Shown: positions 51,531 through 60,836 of the stretch, piece by piece | Numbering within the stretch: position 1 is the stretch's first letter | How the letters are laid out: every line of letters starts with the position of its first letter | Assembly (NCBI GenBank): GCA_030407315.1 | Contig: JALQPE010000469.1 | Span: 1-64,000 of the forward strand | From: Asparagopsis taxiformis | Taxonomy: Eukaryota > Rhodophyta > Florideophyceae > Bonnemaisoniales > Bonnemaisoniaceae | Length of the DNA: 64,000 bases | Direction: 5' to 3' | Translations under genes and position numbers: made by a program | The notes under the pieces: generated by a model | Databases searched by the model: none | Told to the model about the DNA's origin: nothing | What the model saw: only the letters and a program-made list of their open reading frames with translations

Positions 51531-52166
51531 TTGTTTATATTAATTATTATTATGTTCAATTATTTTCCTATTTGGATAGTTGCTATTATTAGCACTTTAG
51601 CAATTGGTATTATTGGTATTTTATTGTATCAAATATATCTATTGATTATTCGTTCTCCTAGTTCCTATTCAAAACAAGATATTACGATGGTAGATAGATG
51701 TGGTTCTATATTGCCTTATTGGTTACCTTTGCTAGAAGGTTTACAGAATTTTGGTCAACAGATTTTACCAGATTATCCATTTAGTATGATGAGTATCTAT
51801 AAGAAAACTCTCATGCCATTAGTTATTTTTTATGTTACTCATCCTGCACTGGCTTTTATTATATTTTTTGTATTATATTACTTATTTGTTAGAGCTAAAA
51901 GTCCTATTCCAGATAGACCTTTTATTCGATTTAATGTATTGCAGTCAATACTACTATTTTTAATCAATTCTTTGTTAGGTGCCACATTTAGAGCTTTACC
52001 TATAGAATTTAGAATGAGTTTATATGGTTTGATGTTATGTAATACTTTGTTTTGGTTTGTTTTATCTACAATTATTTATTCTGTACTTAAGTCTATTGAA
52101 GGTAAATATGCTAAAATACCTGTAATATCTCAGGCTGTTAGAATACAAATAGATAATCAGCAATAA
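51531..52166 (+). CDS. ycf60: Tic20-like import channel protein Ycf60
   Basis: Tic20 is a core protein of the plastid inner-envelope import translocon. Red plastids encode a homologue called ycf60. The 211-residue product has four predicted membrane helices, with RCGSILPYWLPLLEGLQ and a VTHPALAFIIFFVLYYLF helix typical of the family. Met8 may be the true start. The first helix, before the Tic20 core, looks like an N-terminal anchor. Confidence 0.88.
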   Translation: MFILIIIMFNYFPIWIVAIISTLAIGIIGILLYQIYLLIIRSPSSYSKQDITMVDRCGSILPYWLPLLEGLQNFGQQILPDYPFSMMSIYKKTLMPLVIFYVTHPALAFIIFFVLYYLFVRAKSPIPDRPFIRFNVLQSILLFLINSLLGATFRALPIEFRMSLYGLMLCNTLFWFVLSTIIYSVLKSIEGKYAKIPVISQAVRIQIDNQQ

Positions 52167-52207
52167 AATACATAGTATAATACAAACATTTTATATTTAC
52201 TTTTCTT

Positions 52208-52519
52208 ATGGTATTAAATAGTTACGAAACAATTTATATTTTGAAACCAGATGTTACTGAGGATAAAAATTTAGCTTTAGTAAATGAATATAAATCTTTA
52301 ATTAAATCCAATGGAGGACAAAACGTATTTGTACAGCATAGGGGAAGAAGGCATTTAAGTTATAATATTACGCATTATTATGATGGTATATATGTGCAAA
52401 TGAATTATGAAGGAAATGGTACAATAGTTAACCTTTTAGCGAAATCAATGAGATTTAATGATAACATTATACGTTATTTGACAGTGAAGCAAAATATGAT
52501 ACAAGCTATTACTATATAA
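52208..52519 (+). CDS. rps6: 30S ribosomal protein S6
   Basis: S6 binds 16S rRNA with S18 in the platform. The 103-residue product begins MVLNSYETIYILKPDVTED and has the GRRHLSYNI and DGIYVQMNYEG segments. It follows ycf60 by 41 bases. Confidence 0.93.
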   Translation: MVLNSYETIYILKPDVTEDKNLALVNEYKSLIKSNGGQNVFVQHRGRRHLSYNITHYYDGIYVQMNYEGNGTIVNLLAKSMRFNDNIIRYLTVKQNMIQAITI

Positions 52520-52584
52520 TTGTTATAGTTAGGTATTGGTATGATATACTGATTATTTTTGATTTATAAAGATATTGGATAAAA

Positions 52585-52653
52585 TACCTCATATAACAAT
52601 AAATATCGATTCAGTGTATAATATTTATTGTTGTATATTATTTATTTGAGGTA
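52585..52653 (+). promoter_or_regulatory. Hairpin covering the psaM ribosome binding site
   Basis: TACCTCA (52585-52591) can pair with TGAGGTA (52647-52653), which contains the likely Shine-Dalgarno GAGG located 9 bases before the psaM ATG. A second 12-bp stem (52595-52606 with 52621-52632) stacks inside. Folding would hide the ribosome binding site. Confidence 0.55.
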
Positions 52654-52660
52654 ATAAATT

Positions 52661-52753
52661 ATGATTAGTGATAGCCAGATTTTTGTAGCTTTATTATTTG
52701 CTTTAGTATCTGCTGTTTTAGCTATTCGTTTAGGTACAGATTTATATCAATAA
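52661..52753 (+). CDS. psaM: Photosystem I subunit XII (PsaM)
   Basis: PsaM is a one-helix photosystem I subunit at the trimer or core interface. The 30-residue product [20 protein letters not shown]... has one membrane helix and ends GTDLYQ. GAGG sits 9 bases upstream of the ATG within a hairpin. A terminator follows. Confidence 0.96.
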   Translation: MISDSQIFVALLFALVSAVLAIRLGTDLYQ

Positions 52754-52813
52754 AGTTTTAATTTAAGAGGCTAAGTATATCTTCAACTGAAAATATGGAA
52801 TAATTTATTTTAT

Positions 52814-52860
52814 AAAAGATGTAGAGAAGTAAAGATTACTACATCTTTTTTTATTTTTTG
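52814..52860 (+). terminator. Rho-independent terminator after psaM
   Basis: An 11-bp stem (52814-52824 with 52839-52849) is followed by a long T-rich run. It lies about 60 bases after the psaM stop. Confidence 0.75.
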
Positions 52861-53002
52861 AGCATTTGACTAGTACAGTGGTCTAAATGTTGTAATTCTG
52901 GATCATATAATACATATATAATTTTTCAATTAGTTACTTAGTAACTAATCATATAAGTATAATTATAATTAATTAGAAAGTTAAAATCATAGGTTAACCA
53001 TT

Positions 53003-54052
53003 GTGAGTATTACAAAAGAAGTCACTCGTCCTGTTTTTCCGTTTACTGCAATAGTCGGTCAAGAAGAAATGAAATTAGCATTAATTTTAAATGTAATAGA
53101 TCCCAAGATCGGTGGTGTAATGATTATGGGTGATCGTGGTACAGGTAAATCCACAACAATTAGAGCAATTGCTGATTTATTACCACAAATAGAAGTAGTT
53201 GAGGATGATATATTTAATTCTCATATTTCTGATTTTGAATTAATGAGTGATTCTGTTAGAGAAAAAGTTCAAAATGGGGAAAATGTAAATACCGCTTGGA
53301 TTAATGTACCAATGGTTGATTTACCTTTGGGAGCAACTGAAGATAGAGTATGTGGCACAATTGATATTGAAAAGGCATTGACAGAAGGTATCAAAACTTT
53401 TGAAGCAGGTTTATTAGCTAAAGCAAATAGGGGTATATTGTATGTAGACGAAGTGAATTTATTAGATGATCATTTAGTTGATGTATTATTGGATTCTGCT
53501 GCTTCTGGATGGAATACAGTTGAGCGTGAAGGTATTTCAGTCCGTCATCCTGCAAGATTTGTATTAGTTGGTTCAGGCAACCCTGAAGAAGGTGAACTTA
53601 GACCGCAGTTATTAGATCGTTTTGGTATGCATGCAGAGATTAGGACGGTGAAAGAACCTACATTAAGAGTTCAGATAGTTGAACAAAGAAGTAAGTTTGA
53701 TAGTGATCCATATGTTTGTTTGCGAGAGTATAAAGAGCAACAAGATCAGTTAAAAATGCGTATTTCAGATGCTCAAACATTATTACAGAATGTTGTTATA
53801 GATTATGATTTACGTGTTAAAATTTCAGAAGTTTGTGGTAAGTTAGATGTAGATGGATTACGAGGAGATATTGTTACCAATAGAGCAGCAAAAGCATTTG
53901 CTGCATACAATAGTAAAAATCAAGTTGAGGTGGATGATATTAAAAAGGTAATAACTTTATGTTTAAGGCATCGATTACGAAAAGATCCATTAGAAACAAT
54001 TGATTCAGGAACAAAAGTAAATTTAGTAGTTAATGAAGTATTTGGTGAATAA
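53003..54052 (+). CDS. chlI: Magnesium chelatase ATPase subunit I
   Basis: ChlI is the AAA+ motor of Mg-chelatase, which puts Mg into protoporphyrin IX at the start of chlorophyll synthesis. The 349-residue product starts at a GTG and reads MSITKEVTRPVFPFTAIVGQ. Walker A is GDRGTGKS at about 43-50, Walker B is GILYVDEVNLL, and the sensor region is GSGNPEEGELRPQLLDRFG. Partner subunits chlH and chlD are not here. ycf53 (GUN4), an activator, is at 39 kb. Confidence 0.96.
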   Translation: MSITKEVTRPVFPFTAIVGQEEMKLALILNVIDPKIGGVMIMGDRGTGKSTTIRAIADLLPQIEVVEDDIFNSHISDFELMSDSVREKVQNGENVNTAWINVPMVDLPLGATEDRVCGTIDIEKALTEGIKTFEAGLLAKANRGILYVDEVNLLDDHLVDVLLDSAASGWNTVEREGISVRHPARFVLVGSGNPEEGELRPQLLDRFGMHAEIRTVKEPTLRVQIVEQRSKFDSDPYVCLREYKEQQDQLKMRISDAQTLLQNVVIDYDLRVKISEVCGKLDVDGLRGDIVTNRAAKAFAAYNSKNQVEVDDIKKVITLCLRHRLRKDPLETIDSGTKVNLVVNEVFGE

Positions 54053-54081
54053 TTATATAAATTTCAATACTTAATTGTGAA

Positions 54082-54154
54082 CAGGCTCAGTAGGACTCGA
54101 ACCTACATTAGAGACTTAGAAGGTCCCTGTCCTAATCCTTTAGACGATGAGCCC
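54082..54154 (-). tRNA. trnR(ucu): tRNA-Arg (TCT)
   Basis: This is a 73-nt cloverleaf with anticodon TCT in a CTTCTAA loop. The acceptor GGGCTCA pairs with TGAGCCT. It is followed by trnV on the same strand. Confidence 0.94.
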
Positions 54155-54175
54155 TTTTAAAGCGAATGGTGAAGA

Positions 54176-54247
54176 TGGGCGGTACTGGATTTGAACCAGT
54201 GACCACCTGCTTGTAAGGCAGGCGCTCTACCACTGAGCTAACCGCCC
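54176..54247 (-). tRNA. trnV(uac): tRNA-Val (TAC)
   Basis: This is a 72-nt cloverleaf with anticodon TAC in a CTTACAA loop, no intron, and acceptor GGGCGGT pairing with ACCGCCC. The discriminator is A. Confidence 0.95.
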
Positions 54248-54315
54248 CTACAAGATGATTGTAATATATTTATTATTACGATGCAATAGATAGAGCTTAG
54301 ATTATATTCTATATT

Positions 54316-55116
54316 GTGGATAAAGATGTGATTGTATTTCAAGTAAGTTTATTGGAGTTATATAGAAAAATCAAGGTAAGTTATCGTATAGTTAGAAGTT
54401 TTTTTCTGGATTTAAGATTCTCAAATATTAATTTTTCTAATACTTTAGAAAATATAACTCTTATTGGTCCCGGTTCACTAACTATATGTTTAATCACAGC
54501 ATTTTTTATTGGTATGGTTTTTACTTTACAGGTTGCCAAAGAGTTTTTATATTTGGATGCAATAAATTTGATAGGCGCTGTATTAACGATAGCGTTTGTT
54601 AGAGAATTATCTCCTGTTTTAACTTCAGTTATTATTATTGGCAGAATAGGCTCTGCTTTTACTGCAGAGTTAGCTACTATGCGAGTTACAGATCAAATAG
54701 ATGCATTATATTTATTAGGAGTCAATCCTTTATTCTATCTAATTTTTCCAAGAATTTTTGCATGCATTTGTATTACTCCAATGTTGAATTTAATTTCATT
54801 TGCTACTAGTTTAGCAAGTAGTTCTTTTATTTGTTTTACTATATATGATATTACGCCTGTGATTTTTTTTTCTTCTGCTTTTGCTTCTCTTTCTATACTA
54901 GATCTTTTTAAATCATTATTAAAGACAGTTGTGTTTGGTTTTGTTATTTCTTTAGTTAGTTGTGTTTGGGGAATAACTGCTAAGGGAGGTGCTAAAGGTG
55001 TAGGTAAGGCTACAACATCTTCAGTAGTGTTTTGTCTATTATCTGTTTTTGTGATTGACTTTATTATGTCATATTTGATGTTTAATAAATTAGAAAGTGC
55101 TATAAAAACTTTATAA
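54316..55116 (+). CDS. ycf63: MlaE-family ABC transporter permease Ycf63 (TGD1-like)
   Basis: Ycf63 is the permease of an MlaE/TGD1-type ABC transporter that moves lipids between envelope membranes. The 266-residue product has about five to six membrane helices, the FIGMVFTLQ segment, and the family signature ELSPVLTSVIIIGRIGSAFTAELATMRVTDQIDAL. The frame starts at a GTG. The ATPase and substrate-binding partners are not in this window. It precedes ycf26 by 34 bases on the same strand. Confidence 0.9.
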   Translation: MDKDVIVFQVSLLELYRKIKVSYRIVRSFFLDLRFSNINFSNTLENITLIGPGSLTICLITAFFIGMVFTLQVAKEFLYLDAINLIGAVLTIAFVRELSPVLTSVIIIGRIGSAFTAELATMRVTDQIDALYLLGVNPLFYLIFPRIFACICITPMLNLISFATSLASSSFICFTIYDITPVIFFSSAFASLSILDLFKSLLKTVVFGFVISLVSCVWGITAKGGAKGVGKATTSSVVFCLLSVFVIDFIMSYLMFNKLESAIKTL

Positions 55117-55150
55117 TTAAGAATTTTTACAATATATTATTATTAATAAT

Positions 55151-57085
55151 ATGAAACGAATGTTTATGCGTACTAAAATTATTTCAACCATTACAAAATG
55201 GTGGTCTAGTATGAATTTATATACGCGTTTAATGGTTTTTACGACTCTCTCAATATCATTATTGATGAGTAGTTTAACTTTCTGGGCTTTAACTACTGTA
55301 CAAGATGATTCAATTTTAACAGATACTCGTTTTTGCAAAGATTTAGGAATGTTGTTTGTATCGAATATTATTGATCTTATTGAAATTAATGATACTAAGA
55401 AATTATTTAGTGTAATTGAGAAAATATATTTAAGTACTTCTAGTATACGATATATTTTATTATTTCGGGTTGATGGAAGTCTATTGTTTGGTCTACCTTT
55501 ATATAGTCAAGATATTCAAAATGTGTTGCAGTTACATCAAGATATTTTTCAATTAGAGACGCAAGATTTTTTATATGGTACTTCTGTGGTTGAGTATAGT
55601 ACAATTTTTCATGATCATATTACGGATATTATAATACCTTTAATTAAAGATGGTAAAAACTTAGGTAGTTTAAATTTAGGTATTAATCCGAACCCAACTC
55701 TATTAACAGCTTCTCGGTTGACCCGAGATATAAGTATCGTAATCTTTGTTTCTATCTGGTTTATATTTATAATAGGTGCTACTTTTAATGCTTTAACCAT
55801 TACAAAACCTATTAAAGAACTTTTGCGTGGTGTACGAAATATTGCTGCTGGTAATTTCTCGCAACGTATTGTTTTACCTTTTGATGGTGAATTAGAGGGT
55901 TTAATTATTAGTTTTAACGATATGGCAGAAAGGTTAGAGTCATATGAAAAAAATAATGTTGATAAATTGATTTCTGAAAAAGTGAAACTGGAAACGATTA
56001 TTTCAACTATTGCTGATGGAGCAATTTTGATAGATTCAGAATTGCGGTTTGTATTTGTTAATCAGATTGCGTTAAAAGTTTTTGATTGGTCATATTTAGA
56101 TGTTATTGGTAAGTCTATTTTTAGTAATTTTCCTGTACATGTTAATGAGGCTTTGATACCGATTTTGAATAGTCTTGTTCAATCTAGTTATTTTGACACC
56201 TCAATGTCTACAAAAGAGGAGGTATATATTGATTTTGATTATGAATCAAATAAAATTTTTCGATTTGTTTTAAGTACTGTCATAGACCCAACAAGTCATT
56301 TATTAACTGGTATTGCAATAACTATACAGGATGTAAGTAGAGAATTTAAATTGAATAAAGTACAAAGTAAATTTATTAGTAATGTATCGCATGAACTTAG
56401 AACACCGTTATGTAATATAGGTTCTTTTTTAGAAACTTTATTAGATTATAATTCTTCTTTAAGTAATTTACAGAAGATGCAATTTTTGACTATTGCTAAT
56501 AATGAAACAAAACGTTTATCAGCTTTAGTTAATGATATTCTTGATTTGTCACGTCTGGAAGCGCAATATCAATATGAATTAAAACCAGTGAGTTTAAACA
56601 GTATTTTGAGTAGTTTAATTAAAACTTCTCAACTAATAGCCAATAATAATAATATTAATTTAAAATTAGAAGTAGATCCGCGTATAGATTTGATCTTAGC
56701 TCATGAGAGTTCACTATGGCAAGTATTAGATAATTTATTAAGTAATGCTATTAAGTTTACAGGTGTGTCAGGTGAAATTATTTTACGTTCTTATTTAGTG
56801 CATACAGATAGATATCATGATGTCATACATAATAATATTACTGATATTGTAGAATATGTTAGAATAGAAGTTATTGATAATGGTATAGGTATTGATAAAG
56901 TATATCACAAGAATATTTTTGATCAGTTTATAAGGATAGAAAATAGTGTACATACTTTACAGGGGACAGGATTAGGTTTATCAATTGTTAATAATATTCT
57001 TAAAAAGTGTGATAGTCAGATAATGATACATAGTGAGTGTTTTGTAGGTACAAGTTTATGGTTTGATTTATTAAAGTTTAAATAA
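55151..57085 (+). CDS. ycf26: Sensor histidine kinase Ycf26 (NblS/DspA type)
   Basis: Ycf26 is the plastid relative of the cyanobacterial kinase NblS/Hik33, which acts on RpaB (Ycf27). The 644-residue product has two membrane helices (about 28-50 and 194-216) around a sensory domain, HAMP (about 217-265) and PAS (about 285-395). The HisKA domain has phospho-acceptor His414 in NVSHELRTPL. A HATPase domain carries N box NLLSNAIKF, G1 DNGIGID and G2 GTGLGLSI. All catalytic motifs are intact. Met1 is the likely start, with Met4 and Met6 possible. Confidence 0.95.
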   Translation: MKRMFMRTKIISTITKWWSSMNLYTRLMVFTTLSISLLMSSLTFWALTTVQDDSILTDTRFCKDLGMLFVSNIIDLIEINDTKKLFSVIEKIYLSTSSIRYILLFRVDGSLLFGLPLYSQDIQNVLQLHQDIFQLETQDFLYGTSVVEYSTIFHDHITDIIIPLIKDGKNLGSLNLGINPNPTLLTASRLTRDISIVIFVSIWFIFIIGATFNALTITKPIKELLRGVRNIAAGNFSQRIVLPFDGELEGLIISFNDMAERLESYEKNNVDKLISEKVKLETIISTIADGAILIDSELRFVFVNQIALKVFDWSYLDVIGKSIFSNFPVHVNEALIPILNSLVQSSYFDTSMSTKEEVYIDFDYESNKIFRFVLSTVIDPTSHLLTGIAITIQDVSREFKLNKVQSKFISNVSHELRTPLCNIGSFLETLLDYNSSLSNLQKMQFLTIANNETKRLSALVNDILDLSRLEAQYQYELKPVSLNSILSSLIKTSQLIANNNNINLKLEVDPRIDLILAHESSLWQVLDNLLSNAIKFTGVSGEIILRSYLVHTDRYHDVIHNNITDIVEYVRIEVIDNGIGIDKVYHKNIFDQFIRIENSVHTLQGTGLGLSIVNNILKKCDSQIMIHSECFVGTSLWFDLLKFK

Positions 57086-57343
57086 TACTTATTTTTTGTT
57101 TAGATTTTAGTATGAACAGAGTATAATATATATATATTAATATTAAGAAAACTCAATATGAATTAATTATTCAATATTTGGTATAATTATTGTTTTATTA
57201 TTTGGTTACTTCTTTATATCAAGTAGCTGTAATATATACTATTTTATAATCAGTTTGAACATTACTTATATTAACATCCCCATTATGTATATGAGAGTTT
57301 AATTATTGATTATATTTTGCATTTTTTGTAGGAGGTAGTTATT

Positions 57344-57598
57344 ATGTCAGGAGGCTCCACAGGTGAACGTCCTTTCTCTGATATTATTACTAGTGTGCGT
57401 TATTGGGTTATTCATAGTATAACTATACCGGCTTTATTTGTTGCTGGTTGGCTATTTGTTAGTACAGGATTAGCTTATGATGTTTTTGGAACACCAAGGC
57501 CTAATGAATATTTTACTCAAGATCGTCAGCAAGTTCCATTAGTAAATGATCGCTTTAGCGCAAAGCAAGAACTTGAAGATTTAACTAAAGGAATTTAG
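57344..57598 (+). CDS. psbE: Cytochrome b559 alpha subunit
   Basis: PsbE binds heme with PsbF in photosystem II. The 84-residue product begins [26 protein letters not shown], with the axial His in [11 protein letters not shown], one helix, and a lumenal tail. A strong GGAGG ribosome binding site lies 12 bases upstream. It is the first gene of psbE-F-L-J. Confidence 0.98.
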   Translation: MSGGSTGERPFSDIITSVRYWVIHSITIPALFVAGWLFVSTGLAYDVFGTPRPNEYFTQDRQQVPLVNDRFSAKQELEDLTKGI

Positions 57599-57613
57599 GT
57601 AGGAGATAGTATT

Positions 57614-57748
57614 ATGACTAGTAGAAATTCTAATCAACCGATATCATATCCAATTTTTACGTTTAGATGGTTAGCAATTCATGGTTTAGCAATTCCTACA
57701 ATCTTTTTTTTAGGTGCTATTACCTCTATGCAATTTATTCAAAGATAG
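57614..57748 (+). CDS. psbF: Cytochrome b559 beta subunit
   Basis: PsbF is the second heme-binding chain of cytochrome b559. The 44-residue product has the axial His in [18 protein letters not shown]. It follows psbE by 15 bases with AGGAG in the gap. Confidence 0.98.
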   Translation: MTSRNSNQPISYPIFTFRWLAIHGLAIPTIFFLGAITSMQFIQR

Positions 57749-57757
57749 GAGATTTAT

Positions 57758-57874
57758 ATGAGTGGTCCAAATCCTAATAAAGAGCCTGTAGAATTAAACC
57801 GTACTTCTTTATTCTGGGGTTTATTATTGATTTTTGTTCTAGCTGTGTTATTTTCTAGTTATTTCTTTAATTAA
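57758..57874 (+). CDS. psbL: Photosystem II protein PsbL
   Basis: PsbL is a one-helix photosystem II subunit at the monomer interface near QA. The 38-residue product reads [20 protein letters not shown]... and ends SYFFN. It starts 9 bases after psbF with AGGAG upstream. Confidence 0.97.
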   Translation: MSGPNPNKEPVELNRTSLFWGLLLIFVLAVLFSSYFFN

Positions 57875-57914
57875 AAATATAGTTTATATTATTAAATCAA
57901 GGAGAGTATAGGTA

Positions 57915-58034
57915 ATGGCAGGTACAGGTAGAGTTCCTTTATGGTTGGTGGCTACAGTAGGTGGCATAGCAGCAATTACTGTTTTAGGAATATTTATTTA
58001 TGGGTCTTATTCTGGTATAGGATCTTCTTTATAA
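57915..58034 (+). CDS. psbJ: Photosystem II protein PsbJ
   Basis: PsbJ is a one-helix photosystem II subunit near the quinone channel. The 39-residue product has [19 protein letters not shown] and ends SGIGSSL. It is the last gene of the operon, preceded by AAGGAGA and followed by small and large hairpins. Confidence 0.97.
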   Translation: MAGTGRVPLWLVATVGGIAAITVLGIFIYGSYSGIGSSL

Positions 58035-58067
58035 ATATATAGGAAAAGTCCTATAAATTGATATTTT

Positions 58068-58105
58068 ATAAGCTGTCTTCGATCCTATTATTGAAGACAG
58101 CTTAT
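58068..58105. terminator. Bidirectional hairpin between psbJ and psaI
   Basis: A perfect 13-bp stem (58068-58080 with 58093-58105) has a 12-nt loop. The core AAGCTGTCT/AGACAGCTT is the same as in the rne-psbA hairpin. A smaller 7-bp hairpin lies at 58038-58055. Confidence 0.78.
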
Positions 58106-58135
58106 ATTTTTCTTCTGATTATATAATATTATTTT

Positions 58136-58246
58136 TTATGATATATTTTCTTCTTCTATATAAATGAATAGTAAGGCCATACTTAGGCCAGGAAAAACAA
58201 TACCTACTAAGGGCACTAAAATTGATGGTAAATAAGATGCAGTCAT
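58136..58246 (-). CDS. psaI: Photosystem I subunit VIII (PsaI)
   Basis: PsaI is a one-helix photosystem I subunit that helps anchor PsaL. The 36-residue product begins [20 protein letters not shown] and ends EEENIS. It is convergent with the psbE operon. Confidence 0.95.
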   Translation of the reverse strand: MTASYLPSILVPLVGIVFPGLSMALLFIYIEEENIS

Positions 58247-58454
58247 ATTATTTTATGATTAAGTTAAATAGTTAAATGAGTAGTTATTATATATATATTT
58301 TCTTTTGATATATGATTATGATTAAATCATTGGATTTAGATTTATATACTACTCTTGAATATTATTTTACTTATAATATATCGTTATAATGGAATAAATA
58401 TTGTAAAATGTAATATTTAATGTATCTATTTTGTAATTTGTAAGGATTATATTG

Positions 58455-58802
58455 ATGGAAAGTCATACAAGTAATTCTATACCTCTAAGTTTAGAAGCAA
58501 TGCGTAAATTTTCAGAGAAATATGCAGAGAGAACAGGTACTTTTTTTTGTACAGATATTAGTGTTACAGCAGTAGTGATTGAGGGTTTAGCAAAGCATAA
58601 AGACGAATATGGAGCTCCTTTATGTCCATGTCGTCATTATGAAGATAAAGAAAAAGAGGTTTTAAATACATATTGGAATTGTCCATGTGTACCAATGAGA
58701 GAAAGAAAAGTATGTCATTGTATGTTATTTTTAACTGAAGCAAGTGAATTTGCTAGTTCAAGTCGGTCTATTACATCAGAAAAATTAATTGAGTATATCT
58801 AA
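58455..58802 (+). CDS. ftrB: Ferredoxin-thioredoxin reductase catalytic subunit
   Basis: FTR passes electrons from ferredoxin to thioredoxin through a 4Fe-4S cluster and an active disulfide, so it links light to enzyme activation. The 115-residue product has Cys57, Cys59, Cys76, Cys78, Cys87 and Cys89 in the CPC...CPC...CHC pattern plus Cys32. All ligands and the redox pair are present. Start ATG at 58455, one codon after a TTG. The variable chain is not here. Confidence 0.95.
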   Translation: MESHTSNSIPLSLEAMRKFSEKYAERTGTFFCTDISVTAVVIEGLAKHKDEYGAPLCPCRHYEDKEKEVLNTYWNCPCVPMRERKVCHCMLFLTEASEFASSSRSITSEKLIEYI

Positions 58803-58841
58803 TAACAAAAAATTATAAATGTAATATAAATATTGATATGG

Positions 58842-58878
58842 TGCAGACATTATTTTATAAATTTAAGTAATGTCTGCA
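58842..58878. terminator. Hairpin between ftrB and psb30
   Basis: An 11-bp stem (TGCAGACATTA at 58842-58852 with TAATGTCTGCA at 58868-58878) lies between convergent ftrB and psb30 and could end transcripts from both. Confidence 0.65.
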
Positions 58879-58902
58879 GTAATAATTACTATTAATATAT
58901 TT

Positions 58903-59007
58903 TTATAAGTTACCTTTTTTAAAAGACAATAAAACAATCACAGCTGGGCCTACTAAAACAATAATACTTAGTGATACTAATTGACCAATTACTTGCCAGT
59001 TAATCAT
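58903..59007 (-). CDS. psb30: Photosystem II protein Psb30 (Ycf12)
   Basis: Psb30 is a one-helix photosystem II subunit close to cytochrome b559. The 34-residue product begins [20 protein letters not shown] and ends LLSFKKGNL. The stop lies 25 bases past the hairpin shared with ftrB. Confidence 0.95.
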   Translation of the reverse strand: MINWQVIGQLVSLSIIVLVGPAVIVLLSFKKGNL

Positions 59008-59214
59008 AATTTTCTATTTCCTCATATATAGTTTAAGTATTTTATTATTATAATTATACTCTTTTTTGATGTTCAATTGAATATATTTAGTTTACTTGTA
59101 TTCTGGATTTTATATATTAATAAATATGAGAAAATATGTATAATTTAATTGATTGTTTGTAAAATTGATATATGTATATTATACATATTGACAGTGTCTT
59201 TTCTAATAGACTTT

Positions 59215-59541
59215 TTATTCATTGATAGCTTTTTCTATGATTTCATGTAGTTGATGATTTTGATATAAATCCATCATTATGTCTGCACCTCCAATAAATT
59301 CTCCTTTAATATACACTTGAGGAATTGTGGGCCATGTAGAATAGATTTTGATTCTTTGACGTATATTATTGTTTTCTAAAACATTAATAGTGTGGTAATT
59401 AATATTGAATTGATTTAATATTTGAATAACAGTATTAGAAAAACCACATCTTGGCAGATCTTTATCACCTTTCATGAACACAATAATAGTATGTTCGTCA
59501 ATTAATGTTTTTAAATCCTGATTGGAGATATTATTTATCAT
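59215..59541 (-). CDS. Monothiol CGFS glutaredoxin
   Basis: Monothiol glutaredoxins with CGFS active sites bind 2Fe-2S clusters and help assemble or sense iron-sulfur centres. The 108-residue product has the active Cys32 in RCGFS, the WPTIPQVYIKGEFIGGADIM segment for glutathione binding, and a complete fold. Iron-sulfur clients encoded nearby could include FTR. It lies between psb30 and tilS; tilS ends 17 bases upstream. Confidence 0.93.
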   Translation of the reverse strand: MINNISNQDLKTLIDEHTIIVFMKGDKDLPRCGFSNTVIQILNQFNINYHTINVLENNNIRQRIKIYSTWPTIPQVYIKGEFIGGADIMMDLYQNHQLHEIIEKAINE

Positions 59542-59558
59542 ATGTTTTTTTAATTTAT

Positions 59559-60542
59559 TTAGTTAATATTGATATATAACCAATTTCTATATATATTAAT
59601 TAATAAATTATGCCATTGAATTTTTATAATTTTATGGGGTTTTTGTGAAAAAATATATATAATTTGTTGCAATATTGTTATATTTAAGAGTACTTTAAAG
59701 TGATAATAAAAGAACATCTGTATGGCTCTATATTGTATAGCTATGTGTTGTTTTTGTATTATTTGATAGTTTAATGCGATATTAATTGGGTGTATACTTA
59801 ATAGATATAATTTTATTGTATTTTGTTTTATATACTCATTATCAATACTAGTAATGTTGAGAAAAGATGTGATATTGTTAGATATATTTTTATTAAAGTA
59901 TTGATGTAAGTAAGGTATAAGTTCGTCTCTAATTCTATTGCGTTTTGTGTTGTAATTATGGTTTGTGTAATCTAACCAAATAGGTAAATAATTTTTTCGG
60001 CATATCCAGGTTAGTTCATCTCGATGAAATTCCATCAATGGTCTCAATAATATTATATGATTTGATAATTTTCGGTAAATGTTTAAGCTTGTAGCACCAT
60101 CTATTGTTGTACCTTTTATTAAGTTTTGAATAAAGGTTTCAAGTCGATCTGTTTTTGTATGTCCTGTAATAATGACATTAAAATTATATTGTAATGCATG
60201 ATTTATTAATATCTTGTAGCGCCATAATCTTGCTTCTAATTCAGATTGTGTAACTTTATAAATTTCATAAACAGATATTTGATTTTTTGTAGTTCTTATA
60301 AGGTTAATTAAATGTTTAATATGTTTCTTGCTATCTTGTCTCCATTGATGGTCTACATATATATATTCAATGTTTATTGAGTATTTGTATGTAGTTTTAA
60401 GGTTTTGGATTAAATACAATAAGCATATTGAATCTTGACCACCTGATAGGGCTATAAGAAGATTGGCACTTTGTTTAAATTTTATAATTTCATTTATAAT
60501 AAGATAAAATTTGCTATATAAATTTGTATTTTGTGTATCCAT
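59559..60542 (-). CDS. tilS: tRNA(Ile)-lysidine synthase
   Basis: TilS converts the wobble C of tRNA-Ile(CAU) to lysidine so that it reads AUA. The 327-residue product has the PP-loop motif SGGQDS at residues 33-38, the ITGHTKTDRLETF segment (about 125-137), and a diverged C-terminal domain. It resembles short plastid forms lacking part of the bacterial C-terminal domain. Its substrate tRNA is not in this window. Confidence 0.92.
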   Translation of the reverse strand: MDTQNTNLYSKFYLIINEIIKFKQSANLLIALSGGQDSICLLYLIQNLKTTYKYSINIEYIYVDHQWRQDSKKHIKHLINLIRTTKNQISVYEIYKVTQSELEARLWRYKILINHALQYNFNVIITGHTKTDRLETFIQNLIKGTTIDGATSLNIYRKLSNHIILLRPLMEFHRDELTWICRKNYLPIWLDYTNHNYNTKRNRIRDELIPYLHQYFNKNISNNITSFLNITSIDNEYIKQNTIKLYLLSIHPINIALNYQIIQKQHIAIQYRAIQMFFYYHFKVLLNITILQQIIYIFSQKPHKIIKIQWHNLLINIYRNWLYININ

Positions 60543-60667
60543 AAAATTACATATTAGGAGTAATACTAATGAATTAGTCTTGAATTATTTAGAGATATGA
60601 TATTAATTGCAGTATACTTGCTATTATGTCTTGTGTATGTTATTTATGTTTTATAAGTTTTTTTAAT

Positions 60668-60739
60668 GGGTTGCTAACTCAATGGTAGAGTACTCGGCTT
60701 TTAACCGATTAGTTCCGGGTTCGAGTCCCGGGCAGCCTA
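60668..60739 (+). tRNA. trnK(uuu): tRNA-Lys (TTT)
   Basis: This is a 72-nt cloverleaf with anticodon TTT in a CTTTTAA loop and no intron or matK, unlike land plants. The acceptor GGGTTGC pairs with GCAGCCT. Confidence 0.95.
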
Positions 60740-60836
60740 CTAATATATCAAATAATTTATTTAAACTATGATTTTGTAAAAAACGTGAGTATAGTTTTAA
60801 TAGTTTGTTCTTGAATTCATGCATTACAATTAATAT

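Noticed and set aside
55117..55800. Minus-strand ORFs at 55117 and 55615
   Set aside because: Antisense shadows of ycf26.
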